NCBI RefSeq assembly: GCF_902729405.1
Contig: NZ_LR746496.1
Span: forward strand, 1,550,001 to 1,614,000
Direction: 5' to 3'
DNA from: Acididesulfobacillus acetoxydans
Lineage (GTDB): Bacteria; Bacillota; Desulfitobacteriia; Desulfitobacteriales; Desulfitobacteriaceae
DNA: 64,000 bases
The notes below the pieces were generated by a model. It saw only the letters and a list, made by a program, of their open reading frames with translations, ran no database searches and was not told the origin of the DNA. A program made the position numbers and the translations under genes. This document shows, one piece after another, positions 54,677 through 63,459 of this stretch (position 1 is its first letter; the number at the start of each line of letters is the position of its first letter).

Positions 54677-55680
54677 AAAAACACGGTTATGGCATTGGAA
54701 ATATGTGGTATGGAGTGGGTAATACCGCTGCTCCTAACCCGTCAGGTGCTTTTGTAGACTTCCTGGATGACGGAACCGTGATTGTGCTCAGTGGCTGCGC
54801 GGATATTGGCCAGGGATCGAGTACTGTGCTGGCTCAGATTGCAGCAGAGACACTGGGGGTCGGCCTGGAGAATGTGGCGGTGATTGCCGCCGATACTGAA
54901 GTTACTCCGGATGCCGGCGCTACGTCCGCATCCAGGCAAACCTATATTTCGGGCAACGCTGTTCGGTTCGCTGCTGAAAAGGCCAGGGAGCAAGTGATTG
55001 CTCAAGCAGCGGAGCGTTTAAACCTCCCGGCCGACAATGTCAGCCTCAAAGATGGACAGATTTGGCATCAGGATGAACCGACCGGCACGAAAATCCAGGA
55101 TGTTATTGCTCAGTGCCGCAGTAAGGGAATTCTGACTTTGGGGCAGGGCTGGTTTAATCCGGTGACTACGAAGCTGGATCCTCTGACGGGACAAGGGGCA
55201 CCCTATGCTACCTATGCCTTCGCCACGCAGGTGGCCGAAGTGGAAGCCGACACGGAAACGGGAGTGATCGAAGTCAAAAGAATCGTTGCCGCCCATGATG
55301 TGGGCAGGGCGATCAATCCCCAAAATGTGGAGGGACAAATTGAAGGGGGCTGTATCATGGGGATGGGGTATGCCCTCTTGGAAGAAGTGGCAGTCAATCA
55401 GGGCCGGATCGAAAACCCTGCTCTGTCAACTTATCTGATCCCAACAGCCCTGGATATCCCGGAAATGTTTCCGGTGATTGTGGAAGATGAGGAGCCCAGC
55501 GGACCTTATGGGGCCAAAGGGGTCGGTGAACCGGCTCTCGTGCCTACGGCGGCAGCTATAGCCAATGCTGTGGCGGATGCCCTGGGGATCCGTCTGTATG
55601 ATCTGCCGTTGACACCGGAAAAGATTGTGGCTGCGATCAGGGCAGCTGCAGAAGAGAGTGAACTCGGACTAAACGGTTAG
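54673..55680 (+). CDS. ndhM: nicotinate dehydrogenase medium molybdopterin subunit
   Basis: The C-terminal part of the molybdenum subunit, 335 residues: VVLSGCADIGQGSSTVLAQ-like segment near residue 35, VTPDAGATSASRQTYISGN, VAAHDVGRAINPQNVEGQIE, and the catalytic Glu in GAKGVGEPALVPTAAA. With NdhL it forms the site that hydroxylates nicotinate to 6-hydroxynicotinate. The E. barkeri enzyme needs labile selenium; nothing in this sequence tells whether this one does. The ATG overlaps the ndhL stop (ATGA), with GGGAGGTGAG before it. Confidence 0.9.
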   Translation: MKKHGYGIGNMWYGVGNTAAPNPSGAFVDFLDDGTVIVLSGCADIGQGSSTVLAQIAAETLGVGLENVAVIAADTEVTPDAGATSASRQTYISGNAVRFAAEKAREQVIAQAAERLNLPADNVSLKDGQIWHQDEPTGTKIQDVIAQCRSKGILTLGQGWFNPVTTKLDPLTGQGAPYATYAFATQVAEVEADTETGVIEVKRIVAAHDVGRAINPQNVEGQIEGGCIMGMGYALLEEVAVNQGRIENPALSTYLIPTALDIPEMFPVIVEDEEPSGPYGAKGVGEPALVPTAAAIANAVADALGIRLYDLPLTPEKIVAAIRAAAEESELGLNG

Positions 55681-55742
55681 CCGTAAAATTGCGGGACGCA
55701 ACGGGACAAGAATATTAAGGATAGAGGTTGGGGGCCAGCTCA

Positions 55743-57254
55743 ATGATAAAAATCGACCTGGACTTATGTAACGGTTGTGGTTTGTGTGTACGGGATTGTC
55801 CCTTGGGTCTAATCAATGTGCAAGACCATAAAGCCTTTATTGCGGACGGATGCTCTTCCTGCGGTGTCTGCACCAGGGTATGTCGGCGTGGCGCAGCCCA
55901 AAAAGCCGGGGAAATCATGGCAGGTGCGGTGGTTTGCACGGCATGTCCGGTGGAGTGCCAGATCCAGAAAGGTTATGAGGGGGCCTGTCGGCGCTATACC
56001 AATGAAGACGGTAAGTTGGTGCGCAAGCGGCCTTTGGTCACAGAGGCGGCAGAACCCAAACGGCAAGCTCCGGAAATTGACTGGCCTTTAATCACCGGAA
56101 TCGGAGCAGGAACCGAGTATCCAGACCCCCGCCCGGCACCTTACATCCTTCAGGGTCGGCGAGGGGAAATCGAGGTGGTGACTGTAGTTACGGAAGCCCC
56201 CTTGAGCTATAGTGGTCTTAAAGTCAAAATCGACACCAATTTCCATGTCGGGGAAGAAGGCGCTAAAGTTCACCATGACGGGCGGGTTGTCGGTATGGTG
56301 GATATGGAGGAATATGGCTCAAAAATGCTGACGATCGGCGGAGCTAATCTGTTAACAGGTAGGGCAGGTTTTATCGTAGCCCGGACAATTGTCGATCTGG
56401 CTAACCGACAAAGGGTTATCTTGCAGGTTGATGGCGGCAGCAAACTGGAACTGCAGGCGGGACGAAGTCCGGTCATTGACGGCGAAGAAGACACGACCAT
56501 GAGGGTAGGTTGCGGCAGTGCCACTGTGGGATTGTTTGCCCGGGATCTTAAGGGGGTGGTGGATGAGGCGATCATCCTTGACCACCACATTATCGGCTTG
56601 CTTTCGGAACACCGGGCAGGGCAGGAAGTGGGGATGTCTTACAGCGGTGTTGTCCCTGCCGGGCGCAAGAGTACTGCGGGGCGTTATTTTGGTGAACACG
56701 GCAAGGGTTGGGGGGGGACAGCCATCAGCAATCCGCGGGATGCGATCAAAGAAGTCAATATGCGGATTGGCAAGGCCGGGATGCACATTTTGGTAACGGA
56801 AACCACAGCCAGAAAGGCTGTACTGTTTGAAGTCAAGGCCAACGGGCACGTGCAGGAAGTTCCCCTCACACCGCAAGTAAGGCAAGTGATGCAACGGATT
56901 GCGGCTAATTGTGAAGAAGCCAGGGTTTCCGTCATTTATAGCGGTGGTGTCGGCGGTTCGGCCAGGGCCGGGGTCACGACCCAGCCGGTGGAACTCACTC
57001 GGGCTGTGCATCAGGGTGAAGTTAAGCTCACGATCGGTGGGGCTCCGGTTATGCTCCTGCCCGGAGGGGGTATTAATTTCATGGTGAACGTGGAGGAGGT
57101 CGTAGCTCCCCGTGCTTTCTACTGGACGCCCACTCCGGCTACGATTGCTCCCGTGGAATATACGATGCAGCGCAGCACCTATGCCCGGATTGGCGGGCAT
57201 ATGGCCCGGTTGCGTCCGCTTGAGGAAGTGTTGAAGGGAGAGACTGATGCTTAA
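55743..57254 (+). CDS. hnr: 6-hydroxynicotinate reductase
   Basis: A 503-residue iron-sulfur protein whose N-terminus is ferredoxin-like: CNGCGLCVRDCP and CSSCGVCTRVCRR bind clusters, and a third Cys group (VVCTACPVECQIQKGYEGACRR in parts) follows. The remaining about 400 residues match the enzyme that reduces 6-hydroxynicotinate to 1,4,5,6-tetrahydro-6-oxonicotinate, assigned by context and by its resemblance to E. barkeri Hnr. ATG 55743 has GGGGG 8 nt upstream; a TTG at 55728 is also open. It overlaps the next gene by 8 nt. Confidence 0.82.
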   Translation: MIKIDLDLCNGCGLCVRDCPLGLINVQDHKAFIADGCSSCGVCTRVCRRGAAQKAGEIMAGAVVCTACPVECQIQKGYEGACRRYTNEDGKLVRKRPLVTEAAEPKRQAPEIDWPLITGIGAGTEYPDPRPAPYILQGRRGEIEVVTVVTEAPLSYSGLKVKIDTNFHVGEEGAKVHHDGRVVGMVDMEEYGSKMLTIGGANLLTGRAGFIVARTIVDLANRQRVILQVDGGSKLELQAGRSPVIDGEEDTTMRVGCGSATVGLFARDLKGVVDEAIILDHHIIGLLSEHRAGQEVGMSYSGVVPAGRKSTAGRYFGEHGKGWGGTAISNPRDAIKEVNMRIGKAGMHILVTETTARKAVLFEVKANGHVQEVPLTPQVRQVMQRIAANCEEARVSVIYSGGVGGSARAGVTTQPVELTRAVHQGEVKLTIGGAPVMLLPGGGINFMVNVEEVVAPRAFYWTPTPATIAPVEYTMQRSTYARIGGHMARLRPLEEVLKGETDA

Positions 57255-58095
57255 GCGGATCGACCCTTATAAGGTTCTTGTCGACATCGGACCGGTGCAG
57301 ATGAGTATATGGGCCGGACGCAAGGGTGAACCCTTGGGACGCGAATGGCGCAAACTGGAGAATCTGGTCAAGGAGTGGTTAGCCGATATCCGGCGTTATC
57401 TGCCGGAGGTGAAAAAGCCATGGCCTCAGCTTAACGACCTTGCCGAATATAACAGGGTGGTACAAAAAATGCACGCTGCGGTTAGAGACACCGGGGATCC
57501 CAGCCTGACTTCTATGGCCGCTGTGGCTGGCACTTTAGCCGGCATGACCTGTGAATATTTGGTCTATAAAGGGGCGACCAAAGTCCTGGTTAACAATGGC
57601 GGTGACCTTGCCATTTTCCTAGGCAAAGAGGAGAAGACCAAAGTTGGGATTGTTCCCCGTCTGGGGGTGGCTCCATCTCATTATTTAGAGGTGAAAGGGG
57701 GGAGTAAGATAGGCGGGGTGGCGACCAGCGGTAGGGGCGGTCGCAGTTTTACGCTCGGGATTGCCGATGCCGCCGTAGCGATTGCTGCTAGACCGGAGGT
57801 TGCTGATGCCTGTGCCACTGTACTGGGTAATGCCGTCAATGTGGATTCCGTGCTGATTGAGCGGCGACCGGCCAGGGAAATCGATCCGGATACCGATATC
57901 CCCCGGCTTCTGGTAACAACGGCTGTTGCACCCTTGTCGGTAGAATTAAGGACGGAGGCATTGGACCGGGGATTGCAGAGAGCCCGTCGGTTGGTCCAAG
58001 ACAAGTTGCTTCTGGGGGCTGTCTTGTTTTTGAATGGGGATATGCGCCAGTATCCGGAGGATCTTGTTCGCCCGGTGACCGCCTCCGGGTCCTGA
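57247..58095 (+). CDS. UPF0280 family protein
   Basis: A 282-residue protein of the UPF0280 family, distantly related to ApbE-type flavin transferases: LTSMAAVAGTLAGMTCEYLV, KVLVNNGGDLAIFLG, KVGIVPRLGV, GGVATSGRGGRSFTLGIADA and DACATVLGNAVNV. It overlaps hnr by 8 nt, so it is coupled to it and may serve the flavin or cofactor of Hnr. A second, broken copy lies at 59571. Function not established. Confidence 0.85.
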   Translation: MLKRIDPYKVLVDIGPVQMSIWAGRKGEPLGREWRKLENLVKEWLADIRRYLPEVKKPWPQLNDLAEYNRVVQKMHAAVRDTGDPSLTSMAAVAGTLAGMTCEYLVYKGATKVLVNNGGDLAIFLGKEEKTKVGIVPRLGVAPSHYLEVKGGSKIGGVATSGRGGRSFTLGIADAAVAIAARPEVADACATVLGNAVNVDSVLIERRPAREIDPDTDIPRLLVTTAVAPLSVELRTEALDRGLQRARRLVQDKLLLGAVLFLNGDMRQYPEDLVRPVTASGS

Positions 58096-58177
58096 ATGAC
58101 AACCCGGTTCACGCTGGGGGGTAAGACCAGCTATTGTAATTGAAAGATTCAAAAGAATTGGAGAAAGGGGAATGCTC

Positions 58178-59518
58178 ATGAATATCTCACAGAGGCTGGA
58201 CAGACTGCCGGTGACCCGCACACTTTGGAAAGTATTATTCCTCACAGGAATCGGTTGGCTTTTTGATGCTATGGATCAAGGTATGGTGGCCGGAGTGATG
58301 GCGGGTATCGGCAAAGAGTGGCAGCTGTTGCCATCTCAACTAGGGTTAATTGGCAGTATCGGAGCGGTCGGGTTAGCTATCGGGGCGGCTCTGGCCGGCA
58401 TGTCGGCAGATAAATGGGGTCGGCGGGTCATAATCATGTTTACACTTATTCTTTACGGAGTCGCCAGCGGATTGACAGGGATTGCGACCAGTTTCGGAAT
58501 GTTGTTGGTGTTTCGGTTTGTTACAGGGTTGGGTTTGGGAGGCGAATTACCTGCGGCGTCAACTCTAGTCAGTGAATTTTCACCGTCCGGGGCCCGAGGC
58601 CGCATGGTGGTCTTATTGGAAAGCTTTTGGGCATGGGGTTGGATTTTGGCATCTCTAATCTCTTTTTTACTGATTCCCATTTATGGATGGCGGATTGCCT
58701 TCTTCTTGGGCGCTGTGCCGGCCCTATACACGGCTTACCTCCGTCGAGGCGTGCCCGAATCACCACGATTTTTGGAACAAACAGGAAAGCCGGCGGAGGC
58801 TAATTCCATTGTCAGCAAGATGGAGCAGGAAGCAGGGCTTGAGCCTTATCAGAACACAACCAAAGATTCCTCGTCGGTGACACCCGGAAAGGCTACTTTA
58901 ATGGAATTGTGGTCAAAGCCTTTATGGCGCCGTACGTTAGTTTTATGGATTCTTTGGCTAGGAATTAATTTCGGCTATTACGGTTTTGTGCTTTGGCTTC
59001 CGACATTAATGATCGGGAAAGGGTTTGTACTGATGAAAAGTCTGGAATTTACCTTGATTATGACTTTAGCTCAGTTGCCGGGTTATTACAGTGCAGCTTA
59101 TCTGATTGAGAAAATCGGGCGCAAAGCGGTGTTGGTGATTTATTTAGCGGGGACGGCAGTGGCAGCTTACATGTTAGGACAAAGCACATCAATATCTTCT
59201 ATTTTGCTTTATGGTTGCTTGCTTTACTTTTTTAGCTTAGGGGCATGGGGTGGAGTATATGCTTACACGCCGGAGATGTATCCTACCCGTGCTAGAGGGA
59301 GCGGAGCAGGTTGGGCCGCTGCAGTCGGCCGAATTGGAGCGATAGCCGCACCCTATGTCGTTGGAGTTATGTATCAGTCTTATGGCAAAGTGAAGGGCTA
59401 TTCATACGTTCTTGGGATGTTAACCATTGCTTTCGCTGTTGTAGCACTGGCTGTCGGCGTTCTCGGCATTGAGACCAAAGGTCGGACTTTGGATGAAATC
59501 AATGAACTGGGGGTCTAA
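58178..59518 (+). CDS. MFS transporter, sugar/aromatic-acid porter type (NiaP-like)
   Basis: A 446-residue membrane protein with 12 predicted segments. It has WLFDAMDQGMVAGVMAGIG, SADKWGRRVI in loop 2-3, GLGLGGELPAASTLVSEF and, late, GGVYAYTPEMYPTRARGSG, as in the niacin/aromatic acid MHS branch. ATG 58178 has AAAGGGG 8 nt upstream. It lies right after the nicotinate genes, so uptake of nicotinate is a reasonable role (inference). Confidence 0.85.
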   Translation: MNISQRLDRLPVTRTLWKVLFLTGIGWLFDAMDQGMVAGVMAGIGKEWQLLPSQLGLIGSIGAVGLAIGAALAGMSADKWGRRVIIMFTLILYGVASGLTGIATSFGMLLVFRFVTGLGLGGELPAASTLVSEFSPSGARGRMVVLLESFWAWGWILASLISFLLIPIYGWRIAFFLGAVPALYTAYLRRGVPESPRFLEQTGKPAEANSIVSKMEQEAGLEPYQNTTKDSSSVTPGKATLMELWSKPLWRRTLVLWILWLGINFGYYGFVLWLPTLMIGKGFVLMKSLEFTLIMTLAQLPGYYSAAYLIEKIGRKAVLVIYLAGTAVAAYMLGQSTSISSILLYGCLLYFFSLGAWGGVYAYTPEMYPTRARGSGAGWAAAVGRIGAIAAPYVVGVMYQSYGKVKGYSYVLGMLTIAFAVVALAVGVLGIETKGRTLDEINELGV

Positions 59519-59570
59519 GCGGTCAGATTCCCGGAATCATCCAATATGTGTATGAGGTTGTTCGGTCACC

Positions 59571-59945
59571 GGTGAGCCAACCCTTACTTCGATGGCGGTG
59601 GTGTCGGGAAGCATGGCTGAACTGACATGCTTCTCGACAGAAAGAGGCCACTACGGTCTTGGTGGAGGTGAGCGCACCCGGGTTGGAATTGTACCCCGTT
59701 TAGGAGCGCCGCCATCCCGTTTTAACGATGTTATGTGGCTGGGGAGGGGGGTTACCCTCGGGATAGCCGCCGCTGTCGAAGCTGCCGAAACAAATGTTGC
59801 AGAAGCCTGTGCCACCATTATGGGCGATGAGGTAAGCGTTGAAAGCTTTGCCGCAGGAATGCGCGACTTAATTTTGGAAAATGGTTTGCGTAATACATTT
59901 AGATTAGGAGGAATGCAGTTATGTCGATTGGCTATGGTTCCATGA
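59571..59945 (+). pseudogene. UPF0280 gene remnant
   Basis: About 115 residues match the gene at 57247: EPTLTSMAVVSGSMAELTC, RTRVGIVPRLGAPPS, GVTLGIAAAVEAAE and VAEACATIMGDEVSVESF. The N-terminal half is missing and about 15 residues (VLVNNGGDLA block) plus the GGVATSGRGG segment are deleted. The end runs into the start of the transporter at 59921. It is a decayed second copy. Confidence 0.8.
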
Positions 59946-61273
59946 GTAACCGACTTGATCGACTGCCTATATCTGGCTTTCATTATAAACTTTTACGGAT
60001 AAACGGATTTGCGTGGGCTTTTGATGCCTTCGATACAGGTCTCATTACCTTTGTGGTGGCTGCTTTGGCCAAAGTATGGCAATTGAACACCGGACAAATT
60101 AGTCTAATATTAAGTATTGGTTTAGCTGGAATGTTTCTAGGGGCAATTGGTGCCGGAAGGATTGCCGATCGACTCGGTCGTAAAACTGTTTTTCAGATCA
60201 CTATGTTGTTATTTGCCATATCGTCTATTCTATGTGCAATTTCCTGGAACTGGATAGCATTACTAGTATTCCGCTTTCTTGTAGGTGTGGGATTAGGTGG
60301 CGAAACACCGGTTGTTAATTCAGTCATGGGCGAATTTATACCAGCGGAAAGTCGGGGTAAGGTACAGGGATTGATTAACACCTTTTGGGCGCTCGGGTGG
60401 TTAGCCTCCGCGGTTATTTCCTTCTTTGTGATACCTACTTTAGGATGGCGGTGGGCATTTATAGTTGGTGCCCTGCCCGCTTTTTACGTTTGGGTAATAC
60501 GGAGAAATTTGCCGGAATCACCGCGATGGCTCGTTAAACGGGGTAGATTGGCTGAAGCAGAAGCAATTGTTAGTGATATGGAAACGCGAGTCAGCAAAGA
60601 ATTGAATAAACCTTTGCCGGAACCTGTTGCTGATGCCAGAGATGAACAACCGAAGGATCATCTGCATGTTGGATTCATTTTAGACAACCATTATCTGCGC
60701 CGTACCATTATGTTCTGGATATTATGGTTCATGGCCATGTTTGGGTATTACGGATTATTTTCATGGATGCCAACATTGTTTGTTAAAGCTGGCCATACGA
60801 TGATGACATCATTTTTTTATGTATTTATTATGCAATTAGCTTATGTTCCTAATCAGATCTTGAGTGCTTATCTGATGGACCGGGTTGGTAGAAAATGGTT
60901 GTTGACTATTAATCTATTTTTGGCCGGGATTGCCACAGTGGCCTATGGTTGGGCTTTAGGACATGGAGTTTCTACTTTGTTTGTAGTCACTTTGGGAGTT
61001 TTTGCTTCATTTTTCATTTCGGCAATCTGGGCAATCACTTATACGTACACAACAGAATCATATCCGACGGAGTTTAGAGCAACGGGTATCGGAGCGGCTT
61101 CTGCCTGGTCGAGAATTGGCTCACTGCTTGCTCCGCTCATTGTCGGATACAGCTTGGCATCCATGGGTACATCAGGTGTTTTTATGATTGTGGCTTTTGC
61201 GTTTATTATAGCAGGTTTTGTTATTGCTATTTTGGGTGTAGAGACAAAAGGTAAAAAACTTGATACGATTTGA
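59921..61273 (+). CDS. MFS transporter, second NiaP-like copy
   Basis: A 450-residue, 12-segment transporter paralogous to the one at 58178: RLDRLPISGFHYKLLRING, AFDTGLITFVVAAL, GRIADRLGRKTV, GVGLGGETPVVNSVMGEF, NLPESPRWLVKRGR and TESYPTEFRATGIG. AGGAGGA precedes ATG 59921. It forms a duplicated pair with the UPF0280 remnant, copying the order of 57247-59518. Substrate probably nicotinate or a related acid. Confidence 0.85.
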   Translation: MSIGYGSMSNRLDRLPISGFHYKLLRINGFAWAFDAFDTGLITFVVAALAKVWQLNTGQISLILSIGLAGMFLGAIGAGRIADRLGRKTVFQITMLLFAISSILCAISWNWIALLVFRFLVGVGLGGETPVVNSVMGEFIPAESRGKVQGLINTFWALGWLASAVISFFVIPTLGWRWAFIVGALPAFYVWVIRRNLPESPRWLVKRGRLAEAEAIVSDMETRVSKELNKPLPEPVADARDEQPKDHLHVGFILDNHYLRRTIMFWILWFMAMFGYYGLFSWMPTLFVKAGHTMMTSFFYVFIMQLAYVPNQILSAYLMDRVGRKWLLTINLFLAGIATVAYGWALGHGVSTLFVVTLGVFASFFISAIWAITYTYTTESYPTEFRATGIGAASAWSRIGSLLAPLIVGYSLASMGTSGVFMIVAFAFIIAGFVIAILGVETKGKKLDTI

Positions 61274-61409
61274 GGTAATCAATAAAGCCATTGCTCTGGG
61301 GAAATTCACCAATGTCCGGAAACAATTTGTATACTTGATTTCAGTGCTAAAAGTCTAAAAAATGGCAGCCTCATTCTCATCCGACTACCTATTTGGATTC
61401 GCTCAGGCC

Positions 61410-61434
61410 AACGGGTACCAAAATGGTACCCGTT
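61410..61434. repeat. perfect 11-bp inverted repeat, 3-nt loop
   Basis: AACGGGTACCA, AAA, TGGTACCCGTT. No T-run on either side, so it is not a clear terminator. It lies between the second transporter and an ISAzo13 remnant and may be an IS end or transcription barrier. The rest of 61274-61535 shows no gene. Confidence 0.5.
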
Positions 61435-61535
61435 GTCGCTCTAATGGGAAACGTGCCAGGGGTCTTTTTTTATTGCGCTTAAGAAGGCGCCACTCCAGAA
61501 AAGCATAAAAAAACAGAAGACGATGGAAATCACGG

Positions 61536-62354
61536 CTATAAAGTGGTAAGGAGCCGCGACCGAATAAATTTTCTAGGGATGGCACGGACGGATGACGTAA
61601 TCCATTCGCCGTGGAATTGAGAGTGCTCGATTTGGACTTCGGCCAGGTCAGCTTTGGAGATTTGAACGCCGGTGGGGCAGACGTTGGTGTCGAGCTGACA
61701 ACGAACCTTCAGTCCCGTGGCGGTGGTGGTGTTGGCAATTAGATTAACGATGACCTCATGACTCTCAAGAGGGCGCCCACGCCAGTTTTGCGCGATATGT
61801 GAGAAGAGTCGATGCTCAATCTTGTTCCACTTGCTGGTTCCGGGCGGAAAGTGGCAGACAGCGATTGACAGTCCGGTTTCGTCGGCCAGTTCTTGCAACT
61901 GTGTCTTCCAGAGTCGGGAACGCGAACTGTTGCTGCCTCCCCCGTCAGCAGTAATGAGTAACTCCTTGGCGTCGGGGTAAGCCGTTCGGCCCATGCTCTG
62001 CCACCAGCCCCGAATGCTGGCCACCGCAAAGGTGGCGGTGTCGTGATCGGTACCGACGTTGACCCAGGCCTCGTTGTGGGTGGGATCGTAGACACCGTAG
62101 GGGCTGACCTTGCCGAGTTTGGGAAGGACGAAGTCGTGGGCGCGCACATCCTCCGGCTGTCCTTTTGGCTGCCACTCGACACCTGCGTTCTTGAAGTCCC
62201 CAACCAGATCCTTCTTCTTGGTATCCACCGAGATGACCGGCTGACCGAGTTGCTGATAGGTGTGGACCCTTTGGTTGATGTAGTGGAACTGGGTGTTACG
62301 ATCCGGATGTTCAGAACCTTCGTGCGTCTTGCTGGTGGGCTGAAGACTGTATCC
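61536..62354 (-). pseudogene. ISAzo13-family transposase, 3' part
   Basis: The C-terminal about 270 residues of an ISAzo13-type transposase: GYSLQPTSKTHEGSEHPDRN, QPVISVDTKKKDLVGDFKN with the first Asp, LLITADGGGSNSSRSRLWK with the second, and PPGTSKWNKIEHRLFSHI with the Glu. The N-terminal third is missing; sequence upstream of 62354 does not match. All the rest is in frame to the stop at 61536. Base composition is more GC-rich than in the neighbours. Confidence 0.85.
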
Positions 62355-62681
62355 TGTTTGAGCTAGAGTATAAAGTCCGAAAGCTGGCGGTATTGCCTGT
62401 CCGGAAATTGCCAGATATAAACCCATGGGCACAACGAATACTACCAGCCGGTTGGCAGGCAATAAGCGGGCGGTTCTTTTTTTTTTACACAACAGAAAGG
62501 TCTGGCTGACCGACCCAATCTACTGGCCACTTCTGTCAAATCAAAGTGCAGACGGCTACACCTTCAATCTATGGACACTATGCGGCGGCCCTAATATTTT
62601 AATATCAAGTGGGATCGGGAGATATGTCGAGGACGTGCAGAATAATTGGATATTTCAGATGGATCGGTAAAAACCGGTGGC

Positions 62682-62718
62682 TTGACAACTTTAGCGATAC
62701 TGGAATATATTACAGTAT
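62682..62718 (+). promoter_or_regulatory. sigma-A promoter with flanking inverted repeat, XRE gene
   Basis: The -35 is TTGACA (62682-62687), with an 18-nt spacer and the -10 TATATT (62706-62711). ATACTG (62697-62702) and CAGTAT (62713-62718) form an inverted repeat around the -10. The XRE protein encoded 140 nt downstream could bind there and control itself. Confidence 0.65.
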
Positions 62719-62858
62719 AACAGTAATAAAAATAAATCTGATATGGGACAGGCGAATGAAATCGCTTTGCTAGCGTCATTACTTCTACTCTACGTATTTC
62801 GCGACGGTAGGACAGAATCGCTTGGTAACGACATCACAGTAAGGAGTAAAGTTTTACG

Positions 62859-63416
62859 TTGGAGAGTGTTTTACAGGGCATTTATGAGAAGATTAGGTTA
62901 TTGCGCAAACAGAAAAAAATGACTCTGAAGGAGATGAGCGAGAAAACTGGTTTCTCGGTGAGTTTTCTATCGCAAGTTGAGAACGGAAGCAGTTCTCTCG
63001 CCATTACATCCTTGCAAAAAATCTCCGAAGCCCTAAATGTTCCCATCTCCTCCTTTTTCGAGGAGCCTATGAATAATACTTTCACTACTCGGGGAGCAGA
63101 ACGCAGATTTTTCCGAATCGAACATTCCAACTTGCTGTATGCTCGATTGGCCGGAAATTTTCAAGGACAAGTGTTGGAACCACTCTACGTGACGCTTGAG
63201 CCCAAAAAGACGGTAGGTAGATACAACCACCATGGCGAGGAATTCTACTACGTATTGCAAGGTGAGGTCGTGGTTACTGTTAATAACAAAAAATACGTAT
63301 TGCAAGAAGGGGATAGCATTCATCTACCTTCTATTTTGAAGCATTCCATGAGAAATCCAACTGATAAGCCGGTACACATGATTGCGGTCCTCACCCCCGC
63401 CATATTCCAGGGGTAA
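62859..63416 (+). CDS. XRE-family regulator with C-terminal cupin domain
   Basis: A 185-residue protein. The helix-turn-helix (about residues 8-65) includes IRLLRKQKKMTLKEMSEKTG, FSVSFLSQVENGSSS and TSLQKISEALNV. The cupin domain (about 110-180) has YNHHGEEFYYVLQGEVVV with metal-binding His/His/Glu and IHLPSILKHSMRNP. Such regulators sense a small molecule in the cupin and usually control a nearby catabolic gene. The TTG start at 62859 follows AAGGAG by 12 nt. The hydantoinase gene downstream is the likely target. Confidence 0.87.
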   Translation: MESVLQGIYEKIRLLRKQKKMTLKEMSEKTGFSVSFLSQVENGSSSLAITSLQKISEALNVPISSFFEEPMNNTFTTRGAERRFFRIEHSNLLYARLAGNFQGQVLEPLYVTLEPKKTVGRYNHHGEEFYYVLQGEVVVTVNNKKYVLQEGDSIHLPSILKHSMRNPTDKPVHMIAVLTPAIFQG

Positions 63417-63459
63417 AATTGGTTGACGGATTGACGAACTTTGCAAGGAGGTTTTATGG

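Noticed and set aside
61410-61434. Terminator for the nicotinate operon
   Set aside because: The stem is strong but no T-run follows on either strand, so it is listed only as an inverted repeat.
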